The position numbers and the translations under genes are program-made. 64,000 nt of DNA. It comes from CAYSPT01 sp964432985. GTDB taxonomy: Bacteria; Muiribacteriota; CAYSPT01. Shown here one piece after another: positions 8,117 through 17,857 of this stretch (position 1 is its first letter; the number at the start of each line of letters is the position of its first letter). The DNA lies in the NCBI GenBank assembly GCA_964432985.1, contig CAYSPT010000018.1, positions 1 to 64,000 on the forward strand, given 5' to 3'. The notes beneath the pieces were generated by a model. It saw only the letters and a list, made by a program, of their open reading frames with translations. It did no database searches and was not told the DNA's origin.

Positions 8117-11100
8117 CTAATCTTCAATACCAAGATCCTTCAGTGCCACGGTGTCTTCACCGCTTAACGCCATGAGAGACTCCACCGAAATACTGTTTGT
8201 CGGATCCAGTTCGACAACACGTTTGAAGGCCGCCACCGCCCGGGCAATCTGTCCGGTTATCATCAACGTCCGTCCCAACCAGTAGTTAGCTTTCAAATTC
8301 TGCGGGGAGAGCTTCAGCACCTCCCGGAAACTGGCTGTCGCCTTCTGGTACTGGCGTCCGTTGAAATGCCGCAGCCCTTCTTTCAAGAACCGGTCAGACA
8401 CATCGTCCTGACCGGACTCCAGGTGCCGCTCGATCGACAGAGCGTCTTCGTAGTACTTGACGGCCAGGTCCCACTGCTGATTCTTTTCGTGGGTTTGTCC
8501 CAGACGATAGAATTCCTGTATCTTCTCCCTCTGACGGGCTTCTTCCACAGCCACACGGATATCTTTGTCGTACGGCGCCAGCTTCAGCGCCGTTTCCAAC
8601 TCGGCTACAGCCGCTTTGAACCACTTGAGCCCGATATAGCACAGGCCCAGGTAGTGATGGGCGGCGGCATTGTTGTAATCGTTCTCCACCGCTTCCTTGA
8701 ACTCGGGGACGGCCTTTTCGTACAGTTTTCTGAGATAGTAGTCCTTACCCTGTTGGAGGTGGAGTAATACCCTTTCTTCTCCTTCGGCTTCATTCAGTGC
8801 ATACTTGAGCTGAACATTCTCCGGATCGATTTTCAGGCCCTCCTTGAAGGCCCATATAGCCTTGTATATCTCAGCGTTTTTCTGATAATCCCGACCACGG
8901 CGGTGAAGATCGATCACCCGTGCCCGTGGGACGGCAGTATTGAGAGCCCTGATAACGGTAAGGTCCCCTGGTGTAAGCTCCAGCGCTTCCTTGAAGCTGC
9001 CCACAGATTCTTCCCAATCGCCCCGTTCAGCGGCTGCTTCTCCGGCGACATACAACTGGTACGCCTTCTCACGCTGGCGGGCGATGGAAAGCGCCCGCTG
9101 GATTCCGGCTGTCGGGACGTAGTCGTCTTCCAGGACATCACTTTCGACGACTCCCCGATCTCCGGTGACCGACCTGAATCCGGTGAGCGTTGTACCGGCA
9201 GCCGGAACTTCAAGTCCGGTAAGTCCCGCTTCTACACCAGCCACGGGACGCACCGGCTCGAAACCCGGTTCCGGCGGGGCCGGTTCAGGTGACGGTGTAG
9301 TTTCCACCAGAGGTTTCGGTGCCTCTTCGGTGACAAGGTCCAGGACCAGGCTGGCTTTACGCTGGTACAGTGTGCTGCGTACCGGCCGGGTGAGCACCAC
9401 GATAACTCTCAGGTCATCATCGAAAGGATTAGTTCTGATCACCTTGACCGGTTCCTTAAATACCAGCTTCGTGTGATCTCTTATCACATTCTGGACATCT
9501 TCCAGATTGATGATGATCTGGCGTGGAGTTTTTACGATGTGATGGGTGGCCGGCTCGTTGAGCTCGAGAACCACCTGGCTGTGCCCTTTCAATTCCACTA
9601 CCTTGATATCTATCAGGGCTTTTCCCTTCGGCATCGCGGCGGCTTCCCCCTCGCCGGGTCCTGTGGTTTTGCCCCGCTTGCGATCGGCCCGCATACGTTC
9701 GATTATCAGACGCGCCCGGGCGGTGAGCTCCTCCAGAGACTCTTCTCCGGACTCCGGTGCCTCCTCCGTAAGCCCGACTTCCGAAGGAATATCGGTTTCG
9801 GACAAGGCATCGATGACTGATAAAAGGTCTTCTACTTTCGTTTTACCCGAGGCAGGTTCGTCGGAAACGGTGACCATTATTCCGGTTGTGTCATCCTTTA
9901 TGACCACCGGTTCAGCGCTGGCCGGAGGGGTGACCGTTTCAGGCTCCAGGTCATCCTCCACCGGCGGGAAATATTCTACTTCTTCAAGCTCCTCGGGTAT
10001 TTCCACGACCTCACCCAGGACCGCCGGCTTGTCAACCGGGATGGCTTCCACATCTTCACCGATCTCACCTTCAGCCGCCAGGTCCTCTCCCATGATCGAT
10101 TCCGCCTCAGCTCGAAGCTTGTCCTCAAGAGATAGTTCCGGCCCGGGAAAATCAAAGGCTATTCCCTCGGCGGTCAACGCTTTTTCCTCCAACGCCATAT
10201 GCTCTTGAAGAGCTATAATCATCCTGGTTCCCGAAATAACCGGTACCATCCTGACCAGTTTAATCCCCCAGCGGCCGACAAGGACAACATCTTTTTTCAT
10301 GCCCTGTGTTACGCCCGGCATATCAACAATAATCTGTCTCGGCGTATGCACAACCTTGAATTCAGGTTTTCCGCCTACGCAGACCAGCACCCGTGGACCT
10401 CCGTCGGGCCTTTCCAGTACCTTGATGTCGGTAAGTACCCCTGGTTCGCCCTCGGGTACGACCTCTACCGGCTCTCCTGATACAACATCATCCGCTACCG
10501 ACACAGCTTCAGCCGGCTGAGGTTCAGCGGCAGATTCAAGTGTCATTTCTTCCGGTACCGGTGAAATGAGCTCTTCAAGCGGTACGGGAACTGGTTCTTT
10601 ATCCGCTACGGCCGCGGGTGGTTCAGGAATGGTCGGTATCATTGACAGATCTATCGGAAGTTCATCAGTTTCCGGTACAGGTTCCCCATCCACGGCTGCC
10701 TCGACAGGAGTTTCCTCCAGAACCAATTCCTCTGGGATTAACTCTTCAGGAAGTGTTTCTTCCGAGGAAAATACAGACGGGACACCCACCGGCTGTCCGG
10801 AAGTTATTTCTCCTGCTTCAGATAACTCCTCTGCCCCAACAATTTCCGTCTGGGCTATCGCNNNNNNNNNNNNNNNNNNNNNNNNNNNNNNNNNNNNNNN
10901 NNNNNNNNNNNNNNNNNNNNNNNNNNNNNNNNNNNNNNNNNNNNNNNNNNNNNNNNNNNNNTTTCTCCTGCTTCAGATAACTCCTCTGCCCCAACAATTT
11001 CCGTCTGGGCTATCGCTTTTTCTCCTGCTTCAGATGGTTCCTCTGCCCCAACAGTTTCCGTCTGGGCTATCGCTTTTTCTCCTGCTTCAGATGGTTCCAT

Positions 11101-13179
11101 GGACCCAACAGTTTTCTTCTGAACCATCTCTTTCGTTACAGCCTTGAATCGTTCTTTGATGTCCGCAATCCGGGCGATGACTTCGTCCGGAATGGCCACG
11201 GGAGTTTGTGGAGCTTTAGAAACGGGTTCGGGCACGGAGTCGAGTGGCTGAATGGCTTCAATCCCTTCGGGCGCGTATGCCGTTGTTCCTTCTTCGTGGT
11301 AGGAAACGACCACCCGGGATCCGTCTTTGTGTACATCGTTTGTGACCGGCCTGGAAAATTTGGCTATGACGCCCAGGCCGCCGTCTCTCTGGTATGTCCG
11401 TATGAACCGGAGCAGATCCTTTTCCAGAAGACGGGTGGCCGGACCTTCACCCGGGACCGTTTCCGGGAAGGTGAGTATAAGCTGTTTCGGCAGGGTCACT
11501 GATTTAAAATCCGTCTGCTTCGACATGGTCATGACGATGACACCACGGCCGTTTTCTTCCGTCACCTTGATATCTTTTATTGCATTAACTGAAGGAACAT
11601 CTTCAGGCTCCAATGACACTGCAGAGACCGGTTCGATGTCCAGCGCCGGTTCCGTGAATTCTCCCCGCACGGGTTCGCCCTGAGGGAGCGCTGGTATTTC
11701 AGGAACAGCAGCAGCAGCTTTTTTTCTCTCCTCATCAGATGCAGAACGAAGTGCCTCAACCGCCTTCTGAACCATCAGCTTGGCGGAAGAAGTACCGGAA
11801 TAAAACTCGTCTCCATCTTCGCGTTCGATTACCTTTGCCACCAGGTAACGGCCCTCGGGGCGTACTTCAACTTTCGAGGGCCGGCTGAAGGACATCACCA
11901 GCGCGACCTCGTCGTCACCGGCCGTCACCCGGACCAGCTTCAGGAAATCTCCGTAAAATAATCTTACTCCCTCATCCAACACAGCCGAGATACCCTTGAG
12001 ATGAAGAGTCATCTGCAGGTTGTCCTGCCAGGTGATGTCATACGCAGGAGGCTTTTCGGTCAGCAGGATGAGCTCTTCAGCACCGGTTACCTTCACCAGT
12101 TCGATGTCCTTCAAAGTGTTTACGGACACCGGCAGTACCGGGACTTCAGGTGGAACAACCGCTGGGACCGAATCCTCAGTTCCCGAGATCTCGGCTCTCA
12201 CCCGGGCGGCAAGCGCCTTGAGTCTTTCAACATCAACAGAGTCAGATTCTTCCACAGCGGCCACTTCCCTGAAACCGGTAACCCTTCCCAGGGGAACCGA
12301 ATATTCGGTCTTCTTAAAAGAAGATTTAGTCTTCTTCTCCTCCGGACCGGGTGGAGCGGCTAGCTCGAACATGGCTACTATAGAACTATCCTCCTGGTAT
12401 ACTTTACTTTTAAACGCTGTTGACAGGCAGGCAATAATCCTGATCCCGTCCGTTCCTTCAACTACTCTGACGAGTTCCAGCAACGGATCTTCAATCGCAA
12501 ACACGGGCTGGCCCGAGTTGTTTCTGTATCCTGGAAAATCAATGAGCATCTGTTTGGTTGCCCGGACAGTCTTGAAATCCAGCGGAGGTTTGCTGAGTTT
12601 CAACCTTAGTTCCACCACACTGCCACGGCGGCCGGCGCGGACCCCTTCAAGCCCCGGTAGAGCGGCCATCAGTTTCTCAGAAGGAATGGGAGCGATAGCG
12701 CCATGATCGCTGAAAACCGATCCGGTCTTCTCCAGGCTGATTCTCAGAATCCCCTCCAACAGCTCTACGTCAGCCCTGGCGGGAGCGGACAACAGCACCA
12801 CCACGCTGAGATCGCCATCGTGCTCCACAACCTTGATCATTTCTACCGGATCGTGTCCCACGTGAAGCCGTGAAACCGTCACCATGTTACGGCATTCAGA
12901 CAGGTCAAACCGCCATCCACGTTCGATTTCGTTGGCCGTCCACACGGCGGGAGTTTTGCCTGAAAACTGGAGAAGAATCTGGGTCCTGTCGTCTTCGATG
13001 AAGGGAAGGCTCCTGGCATCAACCGGACGGTCCCCGACCACTACCCGGCTGCCATTACTATGAATAGCAGTCTGGATACCCAGAAGACAGGCACCATCTT
13101 CTGCCCTGGCCGGTACAAACAAAGTACAGAGAAGCACCACCAGACCTACGATCACGACACCTATAGTTCGCATTTTCAT
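8117..13179 (-). CDS. giant six-AMIN/TPR exported protein of the pilus cluster (one gene interrupted by a sequence gap)
   Basis: At least about 1,650 aa. A signal peptide (ATG at 13179, GAGGT upstream; cleavage near ARAE) is followed by four AMIN-like domains at about 20-140, 165-270, 345-450 and 525-620. Then come a coiled stretch, a 19-residue repeat broken by the gap at 10862-10961, two more AMIN domains (LTDIKVLERPDGG and LIDIKVVELKGHS starts) and about seven TPRs to the end. On both sides of the gap the same 19-aa repeat (KAIAQTETVGAEEPSEAGE type) is read in the frame of its own half, so both halves belong to one gene; a downstream GTG at 10789 has no ribosome site. AMIN domains bind peptidoglycan in PilQ and AmiC. 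Lying between pilC and pilQ, it probably anchors the secretin and organises the periplasm (inference). Confidence 0.82.
10807..11100 (-). repeat. 57-bp in-frame tandem repeat (19 aa) spanning an assembly gap
   Basis: Units of 57 bp encode a 19-residue acidic motif, from KAIAQTE to PSEAGE with T/I and P/L variants. At least four copies are visible around the 100-N gap at 10862-10961, two of them nearly identical on either side. The array encodes an extended linker between AMIN domains 4 and 5. Near-identity of the flanks explains why assembly failed here; the true copy number is unknown. Confidence 0.92.
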
Positions 13180-13278
13180 GGCACAGTTACCTCGCACTTA
13201 TACACTTCTCCTAACACGACCTTGTATCATTATCGGCACCTTGCAACAATTTTTTAGTGCGGACGCGCAGGTAAATTA

Positions 13279-13320
13279 CCCTTCTTTCTACAGTTGCAGG
13301 GTTGAGGGTGGGAACGTCAG
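13279..13320. repeat. dispersed intergenic repeat, copy E (partial)
   Basis: This stretch shares TTCTTTCTAC, GAGGGTGGGAA and a following TCAG with copies at 35008, 36260, 40851 and 42584. It lies upstream of the AMIN/TPR gene. The rest of the 13,198-13,472 spacer holds the pilC terminator and nothing else recognised. Confidence 0.55.
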
Positions 13321-13397
13321 CTCTGAACGATGTCAGACATGGTAGTGGGTGCAGCGATAATGAACGAGAAGAAGCCTAACCAGGCAAGTGTCTAAAT

Positions 13398-13429
13398 AAA
13401 AAAGCCTTCCAGCACGGAAGGCTTTTTTT
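13398..13429. terminator. bidirectional intrinsic terminator after pilC
   Basis: A stem AAGCCTTCC/GGAAGGCTT with loop AGCAC is flanked by an A-run and a T-run of seven. It would end minus-strand transcription 45 nt past the pilC stop, implying that the AMIN/TPR-pilQ part has its own promoter or receives read-through. Confidence 0.85.
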
Positions 13430-13472
13430 AAACTGGTCGAAACGAATGATTCTGACGACGTTATGATCCTGG

Positions 13473-14696
13473 TTAATGATCGCCGCCGGACAGCACGCGC
13501 GCCATCTTGAACATGGGCATGAACATGGCCACGACCATGCCGCCGACAACCACACCCAGGAAGAGGATGAATACGGGCTCGATCATGGACGTAACCGCAT
13601 CAACGAGCGCGTCAACCTCCTCCTCGTAAAACTCCGATACGTTCTGAAGCATGTCCTCTAGATTACCGGTTTCATCTCCGACGGAGATCATCTGCTTGGC
13701 CATATCCGGCAATACACTAACCATACTGAATGAGTCAGAGACGCTCACTCCACCTTCGATTCTATTGGATGCGCCCTCGATCTGGGCTTGAATCACCTGG
13801 TTCTCGATGGCGCCGATACAGACCTGGAGGGAACGGGTGATATTGACACCGCTCTTCAGCAGGATGGCCAGATTGCTGCAGAACCGGACGGTGTTGTACT
13901 TGGCCGTGAGACCACCGATCATCGGAAGTTTCAAAAGGACAGTGTCCGTAACCTTCTTTCCAAGCTTGGTCGCCAGGAACTTCTGAAAAAGGAAAAAACC
14001 TACGATAGCAACCCCTATTCCCGGGACAGCAAATTTTTTCATCGCTTCCGACAACTGAAGCATGAGTTTGGTCATCAAGGGAAGGTCGCCGCCGAACGAG
14101 GCGAAGATCTTACCGAACCGGGGGACGATGAAGATGAGCAGAAATCCGGCCACGCTCAAACCCACGAAAGCAACGGTGACCGGATAAACCATGGCGCCTT
14201 TTACCTTGGCCTTCAGGGCCTGGGTCTTTTGCATGAAATCGGTAAGCTTCTCAAAAATGTGGTAGAGCAGACCGCTCTCTTCACCGGTCTTTATCAGGTT
14301 GCAGTACATGTTGTTGAAGAACTTGGGATGCTTGCTGAACGCCTCGAACATGGACAGACCACCCTCGATGTCATCCATGATCCTGTGAATGCATTTCTTC
14401 AGTCTCAGGTTTACCGTTTGTCCCTCCAGTATCTGAAGGCATTTGACCACCGGGATACCGGCTTTCAAAAGAACTCCGAAATACTTGGTGAATAAAAACA
14501 AGTCCTTACCGGTCACCCGGCGGTTGTTCCTGTCCAGTATCTCGGCCCAGGTCATCTCTCCTTCAAGAACGACCGACTTGATCTTTATGCCCATTTCCTG
14601 GACTTTGTTACGCGCAGCCTTTTTGTCGGAGGCATCAACCGTGCCTTTAGCCGGCCGGCCATCCGGTCGCTCACCGACATATTCGAATGTAGGCAT
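13473..14696 (-). CDS. pilC: type IV pilus inner-membrane platform protein PilC
   Basis: 407 aa, standard for the GspF/PilC family. An N-terminal PTFEYVGERPDGRPAKGTVDA segment is followed by two copies of the T2SF domain (about 75-195 and 275-400), with three membrane helices at about 175-200, 220-245 and 375-400. PilC is the platform that PilB and PilT act upon. ATG start preceded by GGGGGAG. It has its own promoter and terminator, so it can be expressed separately from pilMNOP upstream. Confidence 0.95.
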   Translation of the reverse strand: MPTFEYVGERPDGRPAKGTVDASDKKAARNKVQEMGIKIKSVVLEGEMTWAEILDRNNRRVTGKDLFLFTKYFGVLLKAGIPVVKCLQILEGQTVNLRLKKCIHRIMDDIEGGLSMFEAFSKHPKFFNNMYCNLIKTGEESGLLYHIFEKLTDFMQKTQALKAKVKGAMVYPVTVAFVGLSVAGFLLIFIVPRFGKIFASFGGDLPLMTKLMLQLSEAMKKFAVPGIGVAIVGFFLFQKFLATKLGKKVTDTVLLKLPMIGGLTAKYNTVRFCSNLAILLKSGVNITRSLQVCIGAIENQVIQAQIEGASNRIEGGVSVSDSFSMVSVLPDMAKQMISVGDETGNLEDMLQNVSEFYEEEVDALVDAVTSMIEPVFILFLGVVVGGMVVAMFMPMFKMARVLSGGDH

Positions 14697-14757
14697 TCGT
14701 TACTCTCCCCCTTCTCTGCTATCAGAAAGAGACAATAATCTATACACGACTAATATT

Positions 14758-14786
14758 AGTATACAGCAATTTTAGCAGAGAGACAA
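14758..14786 (-). promoter_or_regulatory. sigma-70-type promoter for pilC
   Basis: On the minus strand TTGTCT and TATACT are separated by 17 bp, predicting a start near 14751 and a leader of about 55 nt. A perfect 12-bp palindrome, ACTAATATTAGT, overlaps the -10 box and the predicted start, an arrangement fitting a repressor operator or simple AT-rich symmetry. The remaining spacer back to 14957 shows no gene. Confidence 0.6.
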
Positions 14787-14957
14787 TGTTGGATTCGTGT
14801 CATGTTCTCAATGTGAATAACCTTGATTATCATTTACCTGAAGATCTCGTGTCGGAGGTTTCGCTTACAGCCATTGGCGAATTTCAGCGAAGCAAGAAGC
14901 GGTCGAATCAAGGGAAATGGTAATCCAGGTGGTAGAAGCATTGGAAAAGTAAAGCTG

Positions 14958-15869
14958 CTATTCGACGGACTCGGCCGGGGCTGCTTCTTCGGCGTCGCTT
15001 TCTTCTTCAGAGTCTTCACTCTGTGCAGCCAGAAGAAGCTCCTGGGAGGATCCGCTTTGCGGATCGAGAAGAACGATTTTTTCACTGTTGATCGTCTGGA
15101 TTACCATACCGCTCGTTCCCAGGATTTCCCCCTCCGATTTCAGTTGAACCGATTCTCCAATCGGGGATTTTTCCTTGATAATGGCAATCTTGTTCCGGGG
15201 CAGCCCAAACAGACCCTTGTAGTAGAGAGTGATGGTAGCCCCCTGCTCTTCACCGGTATCTTCCCCTTCACTGGTTGAAAAAGTGATTTCCGGTACCGCT
15301 TCACGCTGTGACATTTCTCCCTCGGTTTCGGTGGCAAAACCGGATGTGCTTCCGGGCGATGAAGCGCCGACTCCCGGAGGAGGAATAGCACCCGGCGCAA
15401 CGGCTGTGGGGGTGGTGCCCGGAGCGGTCGAAGACGGTGTCCCGCCGCCCACAGGTAGGGTACCTTCTATCATCTTCCTCTTCTGAACATTCCGTTTCCG
15501 CCAGTCCCGAAACGGATTAAATCTACTTAAATAATCGTATTGAAAACCAACCTTGATTCGCTTGAGAATCAATTCCTTGTTCTGAATTTCCAGGCTGCCG
15601 ATTTCTTCCAGGCCTTCACCGCCGCCCTTGATATCTTTCGGCCGTAACGCGTCCATGGAAACGGTAGGTTTGACCTCCGGAATACCATCAGCTCCGACCG
15701 GAGCCCCGGGTGCCGGAACCGGCGCTCCTGGAGCGCCGGGAACACCGCCGGCGGCTTTGCGGGCCTTAATGACCTTGAAGACGCGAAAGCCCACTCCGGC
15801 AACGAGAATGACAGCCAATACTCCCACGTAAATCTTGTTCTTTTTAATTAGCTCCGTCAACTGCTCCAT
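14958..15869 (-). CDS. PilP-like pilus alignment protein
   Basis: 303 aa. A single N-terminal membrane helix (about 12-30) is followed by a Gly/Pro/Ala-rich linker (about 36-65), a conserved-looking segment with NPFRDWRKRN (about 115-125), a second low-complexity Pro/Gly linker, and a C-terminal beta-rich region (ITLYYKGLFGLPRNKIAIIKE onward) ending in an acidic tail. The order after pilM-N-O, the NPF motif and the GxVG-like C-domain match PilP. Classical PilP is a lipoprotein, whereas this one has a membrane anchor with no lipobox Cys. It is assigned by position and architecture, not strong similarity. Confidence 0.65.
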   Translation of the reverse strand: MEQLTELIKKNKIYVGVLAVILVAGVGFRVFKVIKARKAAGGVPGAPGAPVPAPGAPVGADGIPEVKPTVSMDALRPKDIKGGGEGLEEIGSLEIQNKELILKRIKVGFQYDYLSRFNPFRDWRKRNVQKRKMIEGTLPVGGGTPSSTAPGTTPTAVAPGAIPPPGVGASSPGSTSGFATETEGEMSQREAVPEITFSTSEGEDTGEEQGATITLYYKGLFGLPRNKIAIIKEKSPIGESVQLKSEGEILGTSGMVIQTINSEKIVLLDPQSGSSQELLLAAQSEDSEEESDAEEAAPAESVE

Positions 15870-15896
15870 ATCGTGAGCACGTCTCCCTGCCGGTTT

Positions 15897-15964
15897 ATGA
15901 CTTCGTTATGACTTCGTTTCGACTTCGTTTCGACTTCGTTTCGACTTCGTCTAAGACTTTGTTT
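15897..15964. repeat. 11-bp tandem repeats between pilO and the pilP-like gene
   Basis: Five to six units of GACTTCGTTTC (variants TTAT, TCTA) run up to the pilO stop codon. The unit of 11 bp is not a multiple of three, and the array ends exactly where pilO coding ends, so expansion would alter only the spacer. Confidence 0.9.
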
Positions 15965-16583
15965 AAGTTTCCGAGAAAAAGTAGGTGAACAGCTTCAGAT
16001 GCAACTCCATGTTGTTGCTATCGTTGTTGAGATTAACAATAGTGAAACCCTCATCAGCCATCTGTACGATGTACTTCATGTGCTCTATTTCCCAGAGCAT
16101 CCGTTTGATATCGTGATAATTTCCTTCAATGTTAAGATGGAAGTGATACTCCTTAACCCCGGGTTCAGGTCCCGGTTTAAACGGCTCCGTGGACAGATGG
16201 GTGATTTTGACGTCGAGTTCCCGGGCGTAGTTGGCGATTTTATTGATGAGATCGGGAGTTTTTTCGATGGTGGGAATGATAGCCATGAATTCCTTGATTC
16301 TCTCGATCTGATGGCGCCACATCTTTTTGAATTTCTCATTGACCCGCTGCTGCTGAGCAAGCCGAACTTCCCACTCGGGCAAGAAGCTCTTGACGGTTTC
16401 GAGCTCCTTTTTCTTCTCTTCTTCCATTTGCTCCGCCCTGAGCTGGAAATCCTTTTCTTTGCGGGCAATCTTTCCTCGTTTCTTGATGAGCAGCATGAGG
16501 AACAACACATTGGCAAGAAGCAGGACGACGACAACGCCGTACACTACTCCACGCTCGATCAAACTGGCAGATCTTGTTCTCAT
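15963..16583 (-). CDS. pilO: type IV pilus inner-membrane protein PilO
   Basis: 206 aa. One membrane helix (about 13-33), a coiled coil (about 40-95), and a C-terminal ferredoxin-like domain (about 110-206) with the FHLNIEGNYHDIKRMLWEIE segment typical of PilO. PilO dimerises with PilN to align the inner and outer pilus complexes. ATG start with TAGGAGTG upstream. It follows pilN, from which it is separated by a repeat-filled spacer rather than the usual tight junction. Confidence 0.93.
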   Translation of the reverse strand: MRTRSASLIERGVVYGVVVVLLLANVLFLMLLIKKRGKIARKEKDFQLRAEQMEEEKKKELETVKSFLPEWEVRLAQQQRVNEKFKKMWRHQIERIKEFMAIIPTIEKTPDLINKIANYARELDVKITHLSTEPFKPGPEPGVKEYHFHLNIEGNYHDIKRMLWEIEHMKYIVQMADEGFTIVNLNNDSNNMELHLKLFTYFFSET

Positions 16584-16626
16584 GCGATATTACACTCCTA
16601 ATGCGGCCTAACAGCCGCAACCAAAT

Positions 16627-16875
16627 CAGTCTTGTACATATACAGATGGGGCTGTTGCTCCCATCGTGTTAGCATCATTTTAAACTCAGTCCTGCACATA
16701 TACAGATGGGGCTGGTACCCCCATCGTGTTTTTGCATTTTTTAAATCAGTCTTGTACATATACANNNNNNNNNNNNNNNNNNNNNNNNNNNNNNNNNNNN
16801 NNNNNNNNNNNNNNNNNNNNNNNNNNNNNNNNNNNNNNNNNNNNNNNNNNNNNNNNNNNNNNNNTGTACATATAC
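16627..16875. repeat. 60-bp tandem repeats with internal hairpin at the pilN/pilO junction (contains a gap)
   Basis: Two full 60-bp units and flanking partial copies surround the 100-N gap at 16765-16864. Each unit starts TGTATATGTACAAGACTGA on the minus strand and ends in an inverted repeat GATGGGG...CCCCATC. The two visible units differ inside the loop (GTACCAG versus AGCAACAG) while the outer stem is kept. The first unit overlaps the 3' end of pilN, and its TGA would be the pilN stop. Confidence 0.85.
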
Positions 16876-17781
16876 ATCGGCAAAAGTTTCCATTTTGTTG
16901 TCAGGTGACTTGACCGACACCCTGCCCGAACCGGGTTTAAGCGCAAAAAACAGCCCGGTATCCTTGACCACTCCGATAGCTTCGGGCGTCAGGCTCCATG
17001 ACGGCCAATCACTGGGCACCCGCACTTTTTCACCAACGATATTTTCTCCTTGAACGGCAAACTGCTGGCTCGTTCCGCTGACCTTCCGCACTGTGGAAGG
17101 TATTACCTCAAGCCTGACCACCGGCGCGTACTTAAACCGTAGTTCGAAGTAGACGATTGGCTTTTTCTTTGCCTTCTTCTTTTCGGGTTCTTCTTTCTCT
17201 TTTTCCTGGGATTTTCTTTTTTTGCTATCTTTTTGGTCTTCTTCGCCTTCCACTAACGACTTCTCGTCAACAAGCTGGACATCCTGAAAGTCGATGGAAG
17301 ACTCCAGGTTTGACCAGAACGTATTAACTTCTTTGTGCGCTTCGGTTTTGCATTGCGCCGAAAACTCGGGAACTCTTTCGGACGGCATTGTTTCGAGCTT
17401 CTCTATCCAGATTTTTTCAGGAGCCAGCGATTCTAGTTTTTCAAAAAACGCCGACCACCTCAGAGGTTGGACACCCATGAATTTGTTGATGAAATCGATC
17501 CTGCTTTTCAAATCACGGATCATTTTTTCGGGGATGGGCAGTTCCTTGATTTTCTCCTGGATCTGTCGTATCTGCCGGGCGACGTCACGAATTTGCTGTT
17601 CGTACCGTCCCAGGTCCGGTTCCTTGAAAATCACCTTCCGGTCTTTCATCCAGTTGAGAGCGTAAAAAGAACCGTTGACCACAAGGGTAAACACGATCAG
17701 AATGATGGCGATGTAGATGGCTCGCCAATCACGCTTCACCCCAATATACTTGGCGGGGAGAAGATTCATGGTTACCTTCAT
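16865..17781 (-). CDS. pilN: type IV pilus protein PilN with C-terminal Ig-like domain (3' end in a gap)
   Basis: At least 305 aa, longer than the usual 180-200. It begins MKVTMNLLPAKY, typical of PilN, then a membrane helix (21-40), coiled coil (60-100) and ferredoxin-like region (105-175). A Lys/Glu-rich insert (176-208) splits the last strands. Residues about 222-305 have a bacterial Ig-like (Big_2) pattern: VRLEVIPST, an inner DWPSWSLTPEAIGVVKDTGLFFALKPGSGRVSV and a final ADVYV strand. The fused Ig domain is periplasmic if normal topology holds. The end lies in the gap; if the 60-bp repeat continues, the protein stops two residues later (VYVQD then TGA). ATG has GGAGG ten bases upstream. 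Confidence 0.85.
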
Positions 17782-17857
17782 GGTGTACCGTTCCTCCGTT
17801 TTCTACTCCGGGATCCGGCTTATTGCGCCGTTTATTGCGCCCTGTCTTCCGGACTCC

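Noticed and set aside
10787..10789. GTG as the start of a separate AMIN/TPR gene
   Set aside because: It lies within a continuous frame coming from the 19-aa repeat and has no Shine-Dalgarno sequence.
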